Shown in pieces: positions 42,847-53,554 of a stretch of 64,000 nucleotides of DNA. The notes under the pieces were generated by a model. It did no database searches, had not been told where the DNA came from, and worked only from the letters and a program-made list of their open reading frames with translations. The stretch's first letter is position 1. Every line of letters begins with the position of its first letter. The stretch lies in contig NZ_VKKX01000011.1 of NCBI RefSeq assembly GCF_008271655.1, positions 310,001-374,000 of the forward strand, in the 5' to 3' direction. This DNA comes from Gemmobacter caeruleus (lineage in GTDB: Bacteria > Pseudomonadota > Alphaproteobacteria > Rhodobacterales > Rhodobacteraceae). A program made the position numbers and the translations under genes.

Positions 42847-43677
42847 ATGACCGTGCAGGTGATGGGCCTGTGCCGGTTTTCGGTGCCAAGCCTCGGCGCC
42901 TTTCAGTCGATGCCCGAGGAGATCGGCGCGCGCCGCGCGGCGCTGTATGATCCGCGGCGGCTGGCGCGGCGGCTGGCCTGGTTTGAACATGTGGCGCTGC
43001 CGGGCCTCGCGCTGCAAACCGACCCGGATTTCACGCTGGTCCTGCTGATCGGCGCGGATCTGCCCGAGCCGTGGCAGGGACGGTTGCGGCGTCTGGTCGC
43101 GGACCTGCCGCAGATCCGGGTCGTGGCGACCGCGCCCGGCGAACATCGCGCGATCTGTGCGGCGGCGATGCGACCGCTTGTCGATCCGGCGGCGCAGATC
43201 GTCGCGCAGTTCCGGCTCGACGATGACGATGCGATCAGCCGCAATTTCGTGCAACGCATCCGCCGCGATCTGGCGTTGGCAGAGCGGGTGCAGGGCCGGC
43301 ATGGCGCGCTGGCGCTGGATTATGCCAAGGGGTTCCTGATCCGCGACGAAGGCGGGCGCTTGACGGCCGCGCCGGTGCTGGCGCAGAACTGGGCGCCGGG
43401 GCTGGTGCTGGCCCTGCCGCGCGACGGCGGGCGTTTCGTGCTGGATTACCCGCATCACCAGATCTGGAAACGCATGCCGGTTCTGTCGCTGGTGGACCAG
43501 ATCATGTTCGTGCGCGGCGCGCATGACGGCAATGACAGCCGTATCCTGCGGGTCGAACGCGGATTTCGGGTGCCGCAAGAGGAGATTCCGCGCCTGCTGG
43601 CCGAGCGGTTTGCCATCGACCTCGATGGTTTTGCCGCCGCCCTTGCCGCGGCAGAAGAGGGGCGTGATGGGCGCTGA
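42847..43677 (+). CDS. Rhamnosyltransferase-like protein 2
   Basis: A 276-residue paralogue of the gene before it: MGLCRFSVPSLGAFQ at the N-terminus, FRLDDDDAISRN with D125-128, and FVRGAHDGNDSR near the C-terminus, aligning along most of the length with clear divergence in the middle. Both probably transfer a sugar to the same or sequential acceptors. It ends inside the start of the DMT gene (11-base overlap), so the three genes look like one operon after rpoC. Confidence 0.8.
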   Translation: MTVQVMGLCRFSVPSLGAFQSMPEEIGARRAALYDPRRLARRLAWFEHVALPGLALQTDPDFTLVLLIGADLPEPWQGRLRRLVADLPQIRVVATAPGEHRAICAAAMRPLVDPAAQIVAQFRLDDDDAISRNFVQRIRRDLALAERVQGRHGALALDYAKGFLIRDEGGRLTAAPVLAQNWAPGLVLALPRDGGRFVLDYPHHQIWKRMPVLSLVDQIMFVRGAHDGNDSRILRVERGFRVPQEEIPRLLAERFAIDLDGFAAALAAAEEGRDGR

Positions 43678-44545
43678 CACCTTGCGGGCGGTGGCGCTGA
43701 TGAATGTCGCCATGCTGGCCTTCACGATCAACGACACCTGCATGAAGCTGGTGACGCAGAGCCTGCCGCTCTATCAGGCGATCGTGTTGCGCGGGGTGAC
43801 CAGCACGCTGACGCTGTGGCTGGTGGCGCGGGCAAAGGGGGTGCGGGTGCTGGATCTCGCGCCGCGCGACCGGCGGATCGTCGCGATGCGCACCCTGGCC
43901 GAGGTCGCCGCGACCGTCACCTTTCTGACCGCGCTGACCCAGATGCCGCTTGCTACCCTCTCGGCGATCATGCAGTCGCTGCCGCTGGCGGTGACACTGG
44001 GCGCGGCGCTGGTCTTTGGCGACCGCATCGGCTGGCGCCGGACCATGGCCATCCTGCTGGGCTTCGTCGGGGTCTTGTTGATCGTGCAGCCGGGCACGGC
44101 GGGGTTCGACCGCTGGTCGGTGCTGGGCCTTCTGTCGGTCGCGGCGGTGGTGGTGCGCGATCTGGCGACGCGCGGGCTTGATCCGCGGGTGCCTTCGGTG
44201 GCGGTCGCGGTCTGGGCAGGGGGCGCTGTCACCGTGCTGGGGCTGGTCGGCATGGCCTTCACCGGCTGGGCGCCCGTCGGACCGGCCGAGGCGCTGCTCA
44301 TCCTTTGCGCCAGCGCCGCGCTGATCGTGGGATACCTGACTATCGTCATGGCGATGCGTGGCGGCGACATGGCCACCGTGGCGCCCTTCCGCTATATGGC
44401 GCTCTTGTGGGCGCTGCTGCTGGGCTGGTCGATCTTTGGCACCTGGCCCGACCGGCTGACCTGGATCGGGGCGGCGATCGTGGTGCTGGCGGGGCTGTTC
44501 ACCCTGCTGCGCGAGGGCCGTTTGCGCCGCCGTGGCGCCAGTTGA
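43667..44545 (+). CDS. DMT-superfamily (EamA) transporter
   Basis: A 292-residue protein with about ten TM segments in two EamA repeats (about 5-140 and 150-285). MLAFTINDTCMKLVTQSLPLYQ begins the first repeat; the second ends with VAPFRYMALLWALLLGW. I chose the ATG at 43667 (MGADTLRAVALMNV) with GAGGGG upstream; it overlaps the preceding gene by 11 bases. The substrate is unknown; the pairing with glycosyltransferases would allow a sugar or amino acid derivative. Its stop codon overlaps the -35 of the rpsL promoter. Confidence 0.83.
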   Translation: MGADTLRAVALMNVAMLAFTINDTCMKLVTQSLPLYQAIVLRGVTSTLTLWLVARAKGVRVLDLAPRDRRIVAMRTLAEVAATVTFLTALTQMPLATLSAIMQSLPLAVTLGAALVFGDRIGWRRTMAILLGFVGVLLIVQPGTAGFDRWSVLGLLSVAAVVVRDLATRGLDPRVPSVAVAVWAGGAVTVLGLVGMAFTGWAPVGPAEALLILCASAALIVGYLTIVMAMRGGDMATVAPFRYMALLWALLLGWSIFGTWPDRLTWIGAAIVVLAGLFTLLREGRLRRRGAS

Positions 44546-44570
44546 CAACCCCGGCGACTCCCCCTATACG
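44542..44570 (+). promoter_or_regulatory. Promoter of the str operon (rpsL-rpsG-fusA-tuf)
   Basis: TTGACA, 17 bases, TATACG: the best -35 in the window, with G at -7. A leader of about 220 bases follows, with a hairpin around 44686-44716 and a 13-codon ORF (MDVDKIRAPASIL, 44614-44655). Confidence 0.75.
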
Positions 44571-44797
44571 CCGCCTACCTCGATCTGCGCCCGGCGCAGG
44601 GCGGGGTATTCGTATGGATGTGGACAAGATCCGGGCCCCGGCCTCGATCCTCTGAAATTCCACCGCGTCGGCCCCAGGCAAGGGGCGCGTGCGGTTTTCG
44701 TGTTTTGCGGACGCGCAGGGCACATCTTGAAGAAATGCCCCCGGAAACGCCGTTGACGAGCGGTGATTGAACGGGTTGCAAGATAGAGGCTAGTTTA

Positions 44798-45169
44798 ATG
44801 CCGACGATCCAACAGCTGATCCGCAAGCCGCGGGAAGCACGGAAGACGCGGTCCAAGTCGCAGCACTTGGAGTCCTGCCCCCAGAAGCGCGGCGTGTGTA
44901 CCCGCGTGTACACCACGACCCCGAAAAAGCCGAACTCCGCTATGCGGAAGGTCGCCAAGGTGCGCCTGACCAACGGTTTCGAGGTCATCAGCTACATTCC
45001 CGGCGAAAAGCACAACCTTCAGGAGCACTCGGTGGTTCTGATCCGTGGCGGCCGCGTGAAAGACCTTCCCGGTGTGCGTTACCACATCCTGCGCGGCGTT
45101 CTGGATACCCAGGGCGTCAAAGACCGTCGTCAGCGTCGTTCGAAATACGGCGCGAAGCGTCCGAAGTGA
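44798..45169 (+). CDS. rpsL: 30S ribosomal protein S12
   Basis: A 123-residue decoding-centre protein. [12 protein letters not shown] carries the lysine pair at 43-44 and [12 protein letters not shown] includes K87 and the Asp that is often methylthiolated, so the streptomycin-binding region is wild type. GAGG precedes the ATG by eight bases. First gene of the str operon. Confidence 0.98.
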   Translation: MPTIQQLIRKPREARKTRSKSQHLESCPQKRGVCTRVYTTTPKKPNSAMRKVAKVRLTNGFEVISYIPGEKHNLQEHSVVLIRGGRVKDLPGVRYHILRGVLDTQGVKDRRQRRSKYGAKRPK

Positions 45170-45180
45170 GGAACTGAGAG

Positions 45181-45651
45181 ATGTCCCGTCGTCACGCCGC
45201 CGAAAAGCGCGAAATCCTGCCCGACGCCAAATATGGCGATCGCGTGCTGAGCAAGTTCATGAACAACCTGATGATCGACGGCAAGAAATCCGTCGCCGAA
45301 TCGATCGTCTATGGCGCGCTGGAGCGCATGGAAAAGCGCCTCAAGCGCGAGCCGGTTCAGGCTTTCCATGAAGCCCTGGACAACGTCAAGCCGGCCGTCG
45401 AGGTCCGTTCCCGCCGTGTGGGCGGTGCGACCTATCAGGTTCCGGTCGAAGTGCGCACCGAGCGCCGCGAAGCCCTGGCGATCCGCTGGGTCATCACCGC
45501 GGCCCGCAAGCGCAACGAAAACACCATGGAAGAACGTCTGGCCGCCGAACTGGCTGACGCGGTGAACAACCGCGGCACCGCCGTGAAAAAGCGCGAAGAC
45601 ACCCACAAGATGGCCGACGCGAACAAAGCGTTCAGCCATTACCGCTGGTAA
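45181..45651 (+). CDS. rpsG: 30S ribosomal protein S7
   Basis: A 156-residue 16S rRNA-binding head protein, often the repressor of its own operon. It begins [20 protein letters not shown] and has [12 protein letters not shown] and an [15 protein letters not shown] tail. It starts 11 bases after rpsL. Confidence 0.98.
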   Translation: MSRRHAAEKREILPDAKYGDRVLSKFMNNLMIDGKKSVAESIVYGALERMEKRLKREPVQAFHEALDNVKPAVEVRSRRVGGATYQVPVEVRTERREALAIRWVITAARKRNENTMEERLAAELADAVNNRGTAVKKREDTHKMADANKAFSHYRW

Positions 45652-45663
45652 GGGGTCGCCATC

Positions 45664-47781
<2,118 letters not shown>

Positions 47782-47786
47782 TCGGT

Positions 47787-47836
47787 GCGGCGGGGGCAAC
47801 CCCGCCCTACCACCCTGTAGGCCGGGCTTGCCCGGC
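47787..47836. repeat. Inverted pair of GTAG-headed REP-like hairpins
   Basis: On the minus strand, GTAG (47810-47807) heads GGCGGGG-TTGC-CCCCGCC; on the plus strand, GTAG (47817-47820) heads GCCGGGC-TT-GCCCGGC. The heads face each other across six bases. A GTAG head joined to a short palindrome is the mark of REP elements, and inverted doublets are BIME-like. No RAYT transposase gene is in this window. Confidence 0.6.
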
Positions 47837-47864
47837 GCATCTGAACCAATGAGGAGTTTGCCAA

Positions 47865-49040
47865 ATGGCAAAGGCAAAGTTTGAACGGAACAAACCGCAC
47901 GTCAACATTGGCACGATCGGCCACGTTGACCACGGGAAGACGACGCTGACGGCGGCGATCACGAAGTATTTCGGCGAATTCCGCGCCTATGACCAGATCG
48001 ACGGCGCGCCGGAAGAGCGTGCTCGTGGCATCACGATCTCGACCGCCCACGTGGAATACGAGTCGGAATCGCGCCACTATGCGCATGTCGACTGCCCCGG
48101 CCACGCGGACTATGTGAAGAACATGATCACGGGTGCCGCGCAGATGGACGGCGCGATCCTGGTGGTTTCGGCCGCTGACGGCCCGATGCCGCAAACCCGC
48201 GAGCACATCCTGCTGGGTCGCCAGGTGGGCATCCCCTACATGGTGGTGTTCATGAACAAGGTGGACCAGGTCGATGACCCGGAGCTGCTGGAACTCGTGG
48301 AAATGGAAATCCGCGAACTGCTGTCGTCCTACGACTACCCGGGCGATGACATTCCGATCATCAAGGGCTCGGCCCTGGCGGCGATGAACGGCACCGACAA
48401 GGAAATCGGCGAGGACGCGATCCGCGCGCTGATCGCGGCGGTGGACGAATACATCCCGACCCCGGCGCGCGCCGTGGATCAGCCCTTCCTGATGCCGGTC
48501 GAGGACGTGTTCTCGATCTCGGGTCGTGGCACCGTGGCGACCGGCCGTATCGAGCGCGGCGTGGTGAAGGTTGGTGAAGAACTGGAAATCGTCGGCATCC
48601 GTCCGTCGAAGAAAACCGTCTGCACCGGCGTCGAGATGTTCCGCAAGCTGCTGGATCAGGGCGAAGCGGGCGACAACGTGGGTCTGCTGCTGCGTGGCGT
48701 GGACCGTGACGGGATCGAGCGCGGCCAGGTGCTGTGCAAGCCCGGCTCGGTGAAGCCGCACACGAAGTTCGAGGCCGAGGCCTATATCCTGACCAAGGAA
48801 GAAGGCGGCCGTCACACCCCGTTCTTCGCGAACTACCGTCCGCAGTTCTACTTCCGCACGACCGACGTGACCGGGACCGTTGAGCTGCCGGAAGGCACCG
48901 AGATGGTGATGCCGGGCGACAACCTGAAGTTCAACGTGTCGCTGATCGCGCCGATCGCGATGGAAGAGAAGCTGCGCTTCGCCATCCGCGAAGGCGGCCG
49001 CACCGTCGGCGCCGGCGTCGTGTCGAAGATCATCGAGTGA
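47865..49040 (+). CDS. tuf: Elongation factor Tu, copy 2
   Basis: A 391-residue EF-Tu identical in protein sequence to the copy at 25931, differing at about eight silent sites that I could find. It is in the standard str operon place after fusA, with GAGGAG upstream. Homology with copy 1 begins at the ATG, ends at the stop, then resumes after a short unrelated stretch at the terminator, palindrome and G-run. Confidence 0.98.
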   Translation: MAKAKFERNKPHVNIGTIGHVDHGKTTLTAAITKYFGEFRAYDQIDGAPEERARGITISTAHVEYESESRHYAHVDCPGHADYVKNMITGAAQMDGAILVVSAADGPMPQTREHILLGRQVGIPYMVVFMNKVDQVDDPELLELVEMEIRELLSSYDYPGDDIPIIKGSALAAMNGTDKEIGEDAIRALIAAVDEYIPTPARAVDQPFLMPVEDVFSISGRGTVATGRIERGVVKVGEELEIVGIRPSKKTVCTGVEMFRKLLDQGEAGDNVGLLLRGVDRDGIERGQVLCKPGSVKPHTKFEAEAYILTKEEGGRHTPFFANYRPQFYFRTTDVTGTVELPEGTEMVMPGDNLKFNVSLIAPIAMEEKLRFAIREGGRTVGAGVVSKIIE

Positions 49041-49074
49041 TGATGTTCAGGTGACCCGCAAGGTCATCGGACAG

Positions 49075-49106
49075 AAAGGCCGCCCCCCCCCCGGGGGCGG
49101 CCTTTT
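49075..49106 (+). terminator. Rho-independent terminator after tuf copy 2
   Basis: AAAGGCCGCCCCC and its complement around a five-C loop, followed by T. It is the counterpart of the hairpin after copy 1. Confidence 0.88.
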
Positions 49107-49128
49107 CCATTCCCCCCCCGCGCAACAG

Positions 49129-49151
49129 CCGATCCTTCGACGAAGGATCGG
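49129..49151. repeat. Palindrome CCGATCCTTC-GAC-GAAGGATCGG, second copy
   Basis: Identical to the element at 27245, again flanked by a C-run (8) and a run of 12 G. Part of the sequence shared by both tuf tails. Confidence 0.8.
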
Positions 49152-49226
49152 GGGGGGGGGGCGGGGTGACATAATCTGGCCGCAGTGATGGGCGAAATCG
49201 GCGCTCTGGTTCTGGGGCCTTGCGTC

Positions 49227-49721
49227 ATGCGTCTTCTTGGTATCGTCTGGTTTACATTCGTTTATGCGCTGTCTGGCGCCGCGGGCATCTTTCTCGGTTA
49301 TCACTTGATGGGCGACGGACCGGGCTTCTTTCTGCGCTCTGATCCCGCGCAACTGCTCGTCGTTGACGTGCAAAAGATCGGGCGGGAAGGTGACGAGCCG
49401 CTCTATCGGCCAACATTTGCACTGGCCGACGCCCCGCCACCGCGCGTCGAATATGTCGGCCAGGTATGGCTCAAGGGCAACCCGCCGAGGCAGGGGGAGA
49501 TCCTGCCCGGGCGCTATGATCCGACCACCGGCGAGATGCGCAGCCGCGTGCGTATCGGCATGACGCTGTGGCTGGGATTGCTGTTACAGCCCTTGGGCGC
49601 TGCATTGCTGATAGAGGCGGTGATGATCGCGCACGGGTTCCCGGTGCGGGAATTGCCGCTGCGGCTGAGCGGCCGCAGGCGCGGGCCGGTGCGCCTGCTC
49701 GATATAGTGGACGATCTTTAG
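49227..49721 (+). CDS. Small membrane protein, DUF3592-like
   Basis: A 164-residue protein with an N-terminal TM segment (about 3-25), an exposed domain of about 75 residues, and a second TM segment (about 113-135) before a basic tail. The sequence LYRPTFALAD, VEYVGQVWL and LPGRYDPTTGEMRSRV resembles the DUF3592 pattern, but the match is by eye. I favour the ATG at 49227 because the signal anchor follows directly; starts at 49185 or 49188 are possible. It lies alone between the str and S10 operons. Confidence 0.6.
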   Translation: MRLLGIVWFTFVYALSGAAGIFLGYHLMGDGPGFFLRSDPAQLLVVDVQKIGREGDEPLYRPTFALADAPPPRVEYVGQVWLKGNPPRQGEILPGRYDPTTGEMRSRVRIGMTLWLGLLLQPLGAALLIEAVMIAHGFPVRELPLRLSGRRRGPVRLLDIVDDL

Positions 49722-49763
49722 GCCGTCCGCGCGCCTGAAATCGCACGATCCGCGATTCCCCCC

Positions 49764-49792
49764 TTGCTTTACGGGCGCAGGCGGTCTAAACG
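49764..49792 (+). promoter_or_regulatory. Promoter of the S10 operon
   Basis: TTGCTT, 17 bases, TAAACG, with G at -7. The same -10 hexamer occurs in the rpmC promoter. A hairpin starts about 17 bases further on. Confidence 0.65.
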
Positions 49793-49808
49793 CCCCCTCG
49801 ATGTGAAC

Positions 49809-49840
49809 GGGTCGGCCTTTCGGGGCCGACTCGTTTCTTT
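49809..49840 (+). promoter_or_regulatory. Leader hairpin of the S10 operon (possible attenuator)
   Basis: GGGTCGGCC, loop TTTCGG, GGCCGACTC (one G-U), followed by GTTTCTTT. It lies within the first 45 bases of the predicted transcript. In E. coli, L4 regulates the S10 operon at a U-tract hairpin in the leader; the analogy here is inference. Confidence 0.5.
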
Positions 49841-49924
49841 CATCCCTATGCAAGAAACCTACGGAAGAGGGGTTTGGGGGCGGTGCGCCGGCCCGAAGCT
49901 TCCCGCCGAGCCCAAGGGGCACAT

Positions 49925-50230
49925 ATGTCTCAGACCATCCGCATCAGGCTCAAAGCCTTCGATTACCGCGTCCTGGATGCCTCGACGCAGGAAATCGTGA
50001 ACACGGCCAAGCGGACCGGCGCGCAAGTGCGCGGCCCGATCCCGCTGCCGAACAAGATCGAGAAATTCACGGTTCTCCGTGGTCCGCACATCGACAAGAA
50101 GTCGCGCGACCAGTGGGAAATCCGCACGCATAAGCGTCTTCTCGACATCGTCGATCCGACCCCCCAGACCGTGGACGCGCTGATGAAGCTCGACCTCGCC
50201 GCTGGCGTGGATGTCGAGATCAAAGTGTAA
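49925..50230 (+). CDS. rpsJ: 30S ribosomal protein S10
   Basis: A 101-residue head protein, also the NusE partner of NusB in antitermination. It runs [18 protein letters not shown]..., with [16 protein letters not shown] and [18 protein letters not shown] chose the ATG at 49925 for standard length. rplC follows after 15 bases. First gene of the S10 operon. Confidence 0.98.
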   Translation: MSQTIRIRLKAFDYRVLDASTQEIVNTAKRTGAQVRGPIPLPNKIEKFTVLRGPHIDKKSRDQWEIRTHKRLLDIVDPTPQTVDALMKLDLAAGVDVEIKV

Positions 50231-50245
50231 GGGGAGGCGAAACCG

Positions 50246-50962
50246 ATGCGTTCTGGTGTTATCGCCAAGAAGCTGGGCATGACCCGGCTGTTCCTCGAAG
50301 ACGGCAAGCAGGTTCCTGTGACCGTCCTCCAGCTCGACGCCCTTCAGGTCGTCGCGCAACGCACCGCCGACAAGGATGGCTACACCGCCGTCCAGCTGGG
50401 CGCGGGCAATGCCAAGGCCAAGAACACGACCGCCGCGCAGCGTGGCCATTTCGCGAAAGCGAATGTGGCGCCGAAGCGCAAAGTGGCCGAGTTCCGCGTT
50501 TCGGCGGAAAACCTGATTGATGTGGGCGCGGAAATCACCGCCGACCACTATCTCGCGGGTCAGTTCGTTGACATCGCCGGCACCTCGATCGGTAAAGGCT
50601 TTGCCGGTGCGATGAAGCGTCACAACTTCGGCGGTCTGCGGGCCTCGCACGGTGTGTCGATCTCGCACCGTTCGCATGGTTCGACCGGCCAGTGCCAGGA
50701 CCCCGGCAAGGTGTTCAAGGGCAAGAAGATGGCGGGTCATCTGGGTGCCGTTCGCGTCACCACGCAGAACCTGCAAGTCGTGAAGACCGATGCCGATCGC
50801 GGCCTCATCCTGGTGAAGGGCGCCGTGCCCGGTTCCAAGGGTGGCTGGGTCACCATCAAGGATGCGGTGAAGAAAGCGGCTCCGGCCGGTCTGCCGCTGC
50901 CGGCTGCCGTGCGTTCGGCCGCTCCGGCTGCTGAAGCCGCCGTCGAAGGGGGTGAAGCATGA
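50246..50962 (+). CDS. rplC: 50S ribosomal protein L3
   Basis: A 238-residue early-assembly 23S rRNA-binding protein with the L3 signature [12 protein letters not shown] and the loop [20 protein letters not shown] that approaches the peptidyl transferase centre. An Ala-rich tail extends the C-terminus, as in other alphaproteobacteria. Its end overlaps the start of rplD by four bases (ATGA). Confidence 0.97.
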   Translation: MRSGVIAKKLGMTRLFLEDGKQVPVTVLQLDALQVVAQRTADKDGYTAVQLGAGNAKAKNTTAAQRGHFAKANVAPKRKVAEFRVSAENLIDVGAEITADHYLAGQFVDIAGTSIGKGFAGAMKRHNFGGLRASHGVSISHRSHGSTGQCQDPGKVFKGKKMAGHLGAVRVTTQNLQVVKTDADRGLILVKGAVPGSKGGWVTIKDAVKKAAPAGLPLPAAVRSAAPAAEAAVEGGEA

Positions 50963-51579
50963 AACTTGATGTGATCAAGCTGGACGGCGGCAAGGCCGGT
51001 TCCATCGACTTGGACGAAGCGCTGTTCGGCCTCGAGCCGCGCGCCGACATCCTGCACCGTGTGGTGCGCTGGCAGCGCGCGAAAGCGCAAGCCGGCACGC
51101 ATTCGGTTCTGGGCAAGTCGGAAGTCTCCTACTCGACCAAGAAGATCTATCGCCAGAAAGGCACCGGCGGCGCCCGCCACGGTTCCAAGAAGGCCCCGAT
51201 CTTCCGTCACGGTGGCGTCTACAAGGGCCCGACCCCGCGGTCGCACGCCCATGACCTGCCGAAGAAGTTCCGCGCGCTCGGTCTGCGTCATGCGCTCTCG
51301 GCGAAAGCCAAGGCGGGTGAACTGATCATCGTCGATACGCTGGCCCTGGCGGAAGCCAAGACCGCGCAGCTGGCGAAGGCCGCGAAGGAACTGGGCTGGA
51401 AGCGCGTTCTGATCATCGACGGCGCCGAAGTGAACGAAAACTTCGCCAAGGCTGCCCGTAACATCGAGACCATTGATGTGCTGCCGTCGATGGGCGCCAA
51501 CGTCTATGACATCCTGCGCCGTGACCAACTGGTCATCACCAAGGCCGGGATCGAAGCTCTGGAGGCTCGTCTGAAATGA
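50959..51579 (+). CDS. rplD: 50S ribosomal protein L4
   Basis: A 206-residue protein lining the exit tunnel; in enterics it also represses the S10 operon. The tunnel loop reads [21 protein letters not shown]. It overlaps rplC and rplW by four bases each, so the three are translationally coupled. The combination with the leader hairpin at 49809 makes L4-dependent control worth testing. Confidence 0.97.
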   Translation: MKLDVIKLDGGKAGSIDLDEALFGLEPRADILHRVVRWQRAKAQAGTHSVLGKSEVSYSTKKIYRQKGTGGARHGSKKAPIFRHGGVYKGPTPRSHAHDLPKKFRALGLRHALSAKAKAGELIIVDTLALAEAKTAQLAKAAKELGWKRVLIIDGAEVNENFAKAARNIETIDVLPSMGANVYDILRRDQLVITKAGIEALEARLK

Positions 51580-51875
51580 CCGCCAAGCCCGAACATTACG
51601 ACCTGATCAAGAAGCCGATCATCACCGAGAAATCGACCCTTGCGGCCGAAACCTCGAATGCGGCGACCTTCCTCGTGGCGATGGACGCGACCAAACCCCA
51701 GATCAAGGAAGCCGTCGAGGCGGTCTTTGGTGTGAAGGTGAAGGCCGTGAACACCGTCATCGCGAAGGGCAAGGTCAAGCGCTTCCGCGGCCGTCCCGGC
51801 GAGCGGAGCGACAAGAAGAAAGCCTATGTGATCCTCGAAGAGGGGAACACTATCGACGTGGCTTCGGGCCTCTGA
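51576..51875 (+). CDS. rplW: 50S ribosomal protein L23
   Basis: A 99-residue protein at the tunnel exit that docks trigger factor and SRP. It begins [20 protein letters not shown] and has [22 protein letters not shown]. Its start overlaps rplD by four bases. A strong terminator-like hairpin starts 21 bases after the stop. Confidence 0.97.
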   Translation: MTAKPEHYDLIKKPIITEKSTLAAETSNAATFLVAMDATKPQIKEAVEAVFGVKVKAVNTVIAKGKVKRFRGRPGERSDKKKAYVILEEGNTIDVASGL

Positions 51876-51895
51876 TAGAAGGCCCCACGAATCGC

Positions 51896-51929
51896 GCGGC
51901 CCCGGGATAACCGGGGCCGCGGGTTTTTT
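51896..51929 (+). terminator. Terminator-like hairpin between rplW and rplB
   Basis: GCGGCCCCGG, loop GATAA, CCGGGGCCGC, then GGGTTTTTT: ten perfect pairs and six T. It lies inside what is usually a continuous S10 operon. A second small hairpin TGCGGAA-TCACGG-TTCCGCA overlaps its T-run and might compete with it. Confidence 0.88.
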
Positions 51930-52020
51930 GCGGAATCACGGTTCCGCAGCTCACCGGGGATCTTCGGAGCCCTTCAACCGCGCGAAGGCGACCCGACATC
52001 CGCAAGGGTAGGGGGGCGTT

Positions 52021-52068
52021 ATGCGCAAGCAGACGGAAGACAGAAAGCATGGCACTCAAGTCGTATAA
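52021..52068 (+). other. 15-codon upstream ORF overlapping the rplB start
   Basis: ATG to TAA encoding [15 protein letters not shown], preceded by AGGGGGG. It runs out of frame across the rplB ATG at 52049, so its translation could couple to or block rplB. No homology known to me. Confidence 0.3.
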
Positions 52069-52888
52069 ACCGACGACGCCTGGCCAGCGTGGGCTGGTTC
52101 TGATCGACCGTTCGGAGCTGTTCAAAGGCCGTCCGGTCAAAGCCCTCACCGAGGGTCTGACCAAGACGGGTGGCCGTAACAACACCGGACGCGTCACGAT
52201 GTGGCACAAGGGTGGTGGCGCGAAGCGTCTCTACCGCGTCGTTGACTTCAAGCGTCGCAAGTTCGACGTTCCGGCGGTCGTCGAGCGGATCGAATACGAT
52301 CCGAACCGCACCGCCTTCATCGCTCTCGTGAAATACAACGATGGCGAACTGGCTTACATCCTGGCGCCGCAGCGTCTGGCCGTGGGTGACACCGTTGTCG
52401 CCGGCGCCAAGACCGACGTGAAGCCGGGCAATGCGATGCCCTTCTCGGGCATGCCGATCGGCACGATCGTCCACAACGTCGAACTGAAGCCCGGCAAGGG
52501 CGGCCAGCTGGCCCGCGCCGCCGGCACCTATGCCCAGTTCGTCGGCCGTGACGGTGGCTATGCCCAGATCCGCCTGTCCTCGGGCGAACTGCGCATGGTG
52601 CGTCAGGAATGCATGGCGACCGTTGGTGCCGTGTCGAACCCCGACAACTCGAACCAGAACTTCGGTAAAGCCGGTCGTATGCGCCACAAGGGCGTGCGTC
52701 CGACGGTCCGCGGCGTCGCGATGAACCCGATCGACCACCCGCATGGTGGTGGTGAAGGCCGGACCTCGGGCGGCCGTCACCCGGTCACCCCGTGGGGCAA
52801 GGGCACCAAGGGCAACCGCACCCGTTCGAACAAGCAGACCGACAAGTATATTGTCCGGTCGCGCCACGCCAAGAAGAAGGGGCGCTGA
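52049..52888 (+). CDS. rplB: 50S ribosomal protein L2
   Basis: A 279-residue protein needed for subunit joining and peptidyl transferase activity. It begins [20 protein letters not shown] and has the signature region [21 protein letters not shown] near the C-terminus. It opens a new block after the terminator at 51896; rpsS starts three bases after it. Confidence 0.98.
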   Translation: MALKSYKPTTPGQRGLVLIDRSELFKGRPVKALTEGLTKTGGRNNTGRVTMWHKGGGAKRLYRVVDFKRRKFDVPAVVERIEYDPNRTAFIALVKYNDGELAYILAPQRLAVGDTVVAGAKTDVKPGNAMPFSGMPIGTIVHNVELKPGKGGQLARAAGTYAQFVGRDGGYAQIRLSSGELRMVRQECMATVGAVSNPDNSNQNFGKAGRMRHKGVRPTVRGVAMNPIDHPHGGGEGRTSGGRHPVTPWGKGTKGNRTRSNKQTDKYIVRSRHAKKKGR

Positions 52889-52891
52889 TCC

Positions 52892-53170
52892 ATGGCACGT
52901 TCTATCTGGAAAGGCCCCTTCGTCGATGCCTATCTGCTGAAGAAAGCAGAAAAGGCGCGCGAGTCGGGCAAATCGGAAGTGATCAAGATCTGGTCGCGTC
53001 GTTCGACCATCCTGCCGCATTTCGTGGGTCTGACCTTCGCCGTCTACAACGGCAAGAAGCACATCCCGGTTGCTGTGACCGAAGAAATGATCGGCCAGAA
53101 GTTCGGTGAATATTCGCCGACCCGGACCTATTACGGTCACGCCGCCGACAAGAAAGCCAAGAGGAAGTAA
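52892..53170 (+). CDS. rpsS: 30S ribosomal protein S19
   Basis: A 92-residue head protein contacting the A-site tRNA region; [20 protein letters not shown] at the N-terminus, [20 protein letters not shown] in the middle. It starts three bases after rplB and rplV follows three bases after its stop. Confidence 0.98.
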   Translation: MARSIWKGPFVDAYLLKKAEKARESGKSEVIKIWSRRSTILPHFVGLTFAVYNGKKHIPVAVTEEMIGQKFGEYSPTRTYYGHAADKKAKRK

Positions 53171-53173
53171 GCC

Positions 53174-53554
53174 ATGGGTAAGGAAAAGAATCCGCGCCGC
53201 GTGGCGGACAATGAAGCGCTGGCGAAAGCCCGCATGCTTCGCACCTCGCCGCAGAAGCTGAACCTCGTCGCCGGCCTGATCCGCGGCAAGAAGGTGGACA
53301 AGGCGATTGCCGATCTGACCTTCTCCAAGAAGCGGATCGCGCAAGACGTGCTGAAGTGCCTGCAATCGGCCATCGCCAATGCCGAAAACAACCACGGTCT
53401 CGACGTTGACGAGCTGGTGGTTGCGGAAGCCTGGTGCGGCAAGAACCTGGTGATGAAGCGCGGCCGTCCGCGTGCCCGTGGCCGGTTCGGCAAGATCATG
53501 AAGCCGTTCTCGGAAATCACCATCAAGGTGCGTCAGCAAGGGGAGACTGCGTAA
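53174..53554 (+). CDS. rplV: 50S ribosomal protein L22
   Basis: A 126-residue protein with a beta-hairpin in the exit tunnel ([20 protein letters not shown], the region altered in macrolide-resistant mutants elsewhere, here unremarkable). Its TAA stop shares a base with the rpsC start (TAATG). Confidence 0.97.
   Translation: MGKEKNPRRVADNEALAKARMLRTSPQKLNLVAGLIRGKKVDKAIADLTFSKKRIAQDVLKCLQSAIANAENNHGLDVDELVVAEAWCGKNLVMKRGRPRARGRFGKIMKPFSEITIKVRQQGETA

Noticed and set aside
51853-51881. TCGACG-17-TAGAAG as an rplB promoter
   Set aside because: Both hexamers are poor and the -35 lies within rplW; kept only as a remark.
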